Origin: Ponticaulis koreensis DSM 19734 | Lineage (GTDB): Bacteria; Pseudomonadota; Alphaproteobacteria; Caulobacterales; Hyphomonadaceae | Length of the DNA: 64,000 nt | Assembly (NCBI RefSeq): GCF_000420665.1 | Contig: NZ_ATVJ01000001.1 | Location: 558,001-622,000, forward strand | Reading direction: 5' to 3' | In this document: one piece after another, positions 62,427 through 64,000 of the stretch | Layout: the number at the start of each line of letters is the position of its first letter | Numbering within the stretch: the stretch's first letter is position 1 | Translations under genes and position numbers: made by a program | The notes under the pieces: model-generated | The model's input: the letters and a program-made list of their open reading frames with translations, nothing else | Databases searched by the model: none | Told to the model about the DNA's origin: nothing

Positions 62427-62894
62427 GTGCTCAATAAAACCGATCGTAAAATTCTGAAAGTCCTTCAATCCGACGCCAGCCTGAGCCGTCAGGACATGCT
62501 GGATGCAACGCGCGTATCCGCGACAACGCTCTGGCGACGCATCACCGATCTGGAAGAAGCCGGTACGATCCAGAAGCGCGTTGCGCTCTTAGACCCTGTC
62601 GCCGTCGGCTTTCCAGTCTGCGTCTTCGTTTCTATTGATATGAAAAGCCATGACCGCGTGGATCGCGACAGCTTTCTGGATTTTGTCAGACGCACACCGG
62701 AAATCATGGAATGCTATTCAGTGACAGGCGCGCATGATTATTCGTTGAAGGTACGGGTCGAGAGCGTGGCCGATTTTGAAAAGCTCCTGATGGAACAAAT
62801 CCTCGCTCATAAGAGTGTGGCATCAGCGACGTCACAGATTGCGCTTCGCCAGCACAAATACTCTACAGAACTGCCAATCAGGGCGAATGACTGA
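62427..62894 (+). CDS. Lrp/AsnC family transcriptional regulator (phenylalanine/tyrosine operon)
   Basis: 155 residues from a GTG start. N-terminal HTH: RKILKVLQSDASLSRQDMLDATRVSATTLWRRITDLEEAG (residues 7-46). C-terminal RAM domain with CVFVSIDMKSHDRVDRDSFLDFVRRTPEIMECYSVTGAHDYSLKVRV. Divergent from the phhA operon, so it probably activates or represses that operon in response to an aromatic amino acid, as in other proteobacteria with this layout. Confidence 0.9.
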   Translation: MLNKTDRKILKVLQSDASLSRQDMLDATRVSATTLWRRITDLEEAGTIQKRVALLDPVAVGFPVCVFVSIDMKSHDRVDRDSFLDFVRRTPEIMECYSVTGAHDYSLKVRVESVADFEKLLMEQILAHKSVASATSQIALRQHKYSTELPIRAND

Positions 62895-62933
62895 TTAGTT
62901 TCGCTGGGTTCAGATATCAGAGAAAAAACTCTC

Positions 62934-63023
62934 TGGCGGTGAGACAGGGATTCGAACCCTGGAGACAGTTTCCCGCCTACACGCGTTCCAGGCGTGCGCC
63001 TTCGACCACTCGGCCACCTCACC
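62934..63023 (-). tRNA. tRNA-Ser (anticodon GGA)
   Basis: Minus-strand class II tRNA of 90 bases with encoded CCA. Acceptor GGTGAGG pairs with TCTCACC, D arm TGGCCGAGTGGTCGAAGGC, anticodon stem CACGC/GCGTG with loop CTGGAAC (anticodon GGA), a long variable arm GCGGGAAACTGTCTCC region and T arm GGTTCGAATCC. Reads UCC and UCU serine codons. Confidence 0.96.
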
Positions 63024-63165
63024 GGTCAGAGGTAAGCGCCGGAATATAGTCGGCAATTTCGCAGGCGCAAGTGTTGTTTTGCTTAAAACAACGTGATTTC
63101 GCACACCCCTGTTTTTTCGGCCCGAAAGCCCCTATTTTACGGGTCAGCAATTTAGGTGAAACTCC

Positions 63166-63813
63166 ATGTTCCTTTCCAAGCGTCCGACAACGCTGCCAAC
63201 GCGCGACGAAGCCCTGCAGGGCCGCGCAGAGCCGCTGCCGACAGCCGACAAACACTTCGTCACGGGCGAGCCGATCAAAGGCCCGTATCCTGACGGATTT
63301 GAAACCGCTATTTTTGCTCTGGGCTGCTATTGGGGCGCTGAGCGCCGCTTCTGGCAGACACCCGGCGTCTGGGTCACAGCCGTAGGCAATGCGGGCGGCT
63401 TTACCGAAAACCCGACCTATGAAGAGGTCTGCTCCGGCAAGACTGGCCACGCCGAAAGCGTGCTGGTTGTCTATAATCCCGATATCATAGGCTATGATGT
63501 TCTGCTGAAAGTATTCTGGGAAGCTCACGACCCGACACAAGGCATGCGTCAGGGCAATGATCAGGGGACACAATACCGATCTGCCATTTTCACGACCAAT
63601 GACGAACAGGCCGAGATCGCTAAGGCGTCACGTGATGCCTATCAAAAAGGTCTCGACGAGGCCGGATACGGTAAAATTACCACGACAATCGAACCGTTGG
63701 ATGAATTCTACTTCGCAGAAGAATACCACCAGCAATATCTGGCGAAAAACCCGAACGGTTATTGCGGCATTGGCGGCACAGGCGTGTCCTGCCCGGTCGG
63801 CCTCAACGTATAG
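63166..63813 (+). CDS. msrA: Peptide-methionine (S)-S-oxide reductase
   Basis: 215 residues. Reduces methionine S-sulfoxide in oxidised proteins. Catalytic Cys in [15 protein letters not shown] (the usual GCFWG with Tyr in place of Phe), [16 protein letters not shown] with the second region, and the ends [22 protein letters not shown] and [20 protein letters not shown] with a resolving Cys. No secretion signal, so cytoplasmic. The stop is seven bases from the convergent gene end. Confidence 0.96.
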   Translation: MFLSKRPTTLPTRDEALQGRAEPLPTADKHFVTGEPIKGPYPDGFETAIFALGCYWGAERRFWQTPGVWVTAVGNAGGFTENPTYEEVCSGKTGHAESVLVVYNPDIIGYDVLLKVFWEAHDPTQGMRQGNDQGTQYRSAIFTTNDEQAEIAKASRDAYQKGLDEAGYGKITTTIEPLDEFYFAEEYHQQYLAKNPNGYCGIGGTGVSCPVGLNV

Positions 63814-63819
63814 AGCGCC

Positions 63820-64000
63820 TTAAGCGTTCCAGCGAATGGAGAAGCGCCGGCGGCTCTCAAGGATCTGCTCGGCGCGCTTCATGGCTGCAACGCCCATTTC
63901 AGCCTGTGCGCGGCCCTCACCGGCCTGACTCGCGTTCACGCCATCACGAATATGCGCCATGGCTTCCTGCAGTTTGGCAGATTCAAACTTCTGTTCGCAC
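63820..64000 (-). CDS. Partial unknown gene (C-terminal end)
   Basis: Open frame reaching the window edge; stop TAA at 63820. The last about 59 residues include [20 protein letters not shown] and [18 protein letters not shown], an alanine- and charge-rich helical segment. N-terminus missing, no family recognised. The frame has the codon use of a real gene and the stop lies seven bases from the convergent msrA stop. Confidence 0.6.
   Translation of the reverse strand, partial: CEQKFESAKLQEAMAHIRDGVNASQAGEGRAQAEMGVAAMKRAEQILESRRRFSIRWNA

Overview
The window looks like the chromosome of an alphaproteobacterium, most likely a marine, Hyphomonadaceae-like member of the Caulobacterales. This is inferred from several traits: a GC content around 55 %, an HWE-type histidine kinase, a CenR-like response regulator, the NifU-like/yidD/thrS gene order, and a second metabolism built on branched-chain and aromatic amino acids. 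No CRISPR array, phage, insertion sequence or plasmid signature was seen. Two tRNA genes are present, Arg(CCG) and Ser(GGA).

First part (1-34 kb) is ordinary core metabolism and housekeeping. It holds a branched-chain 2-oxoacid dehydrogenase operon (E1 alpha, E1 beta, E2, no E3), a GumN-type protein, an ABC ATPase, a DASS transporter, polA, an HWE kinase, yidD, thrS, and envelope polysaccharide genes (O-antigen ligase, two GT2 enzymes, one ArnT-like GT39) with a coupled HMG-CoA lyase. It continues with xthA, a rhomboid protease, a CenR-like regulator, leuC, two tandem prolyl-4-hydroxylase-like dioxygenases, purEK and a diguanylate cyclase. One 45-codon membrane-protein gene near 24 kb is too short for usual gene finders but is translationally coupled to its neighbour.

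Middle part (34.5-55 kb) is an accessory region that appears to be one functional block. It contains a TetR regulator and a class-C-beta-lactamase-like lipoprotein. Next comes a plus-strand run of one lipoprotein plus four tandem paralogous secreted proteins of about 352 residues and a DUF6152 protein. Converging on it is a six-gene minus-strand operon: a heme-c/PQQ dehydrogenase lipoprotein, a c'-like cytochrome, a HupE/UreJ permease, a 'transmembrane anchor' protein and two related integral membrane proteins. An SDR oxidoreductase diverges from that operon. A porin/periplasmic sensor/chemoreceptor operon follows, then a second heme-c/PQQ dehydrogenase. A short palindrome, ATAGT-N2-ACTAT, lies in front of both PQQ genes, with degenerate copies before the lipase-like gene and the paralog array. 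I infer a regulated periplasmic oxidation system for an unknown alcohol-like substrate, with its own uptake pore and chemotaxis receptor. This is the best candidate for an undescribed system here.

Last part (55-64 kb) is amino-acid catabolism: alanine dehydrogenase with a divergent Lrp/AsnC regulator that has no standard start codon, then a seven-gene phenylalanine/tyrosine operon (phhA, hppD, a VOC-fold protein, maiA, an unknown gene, a fumarylacetoacetase-like gene, phhB) under a second divergent Lrp/AsnC gene. A classical homogentisate dioxygenase is missing from this operon. tRNA-Ser, msrA and the end of an unknown gene close the window.
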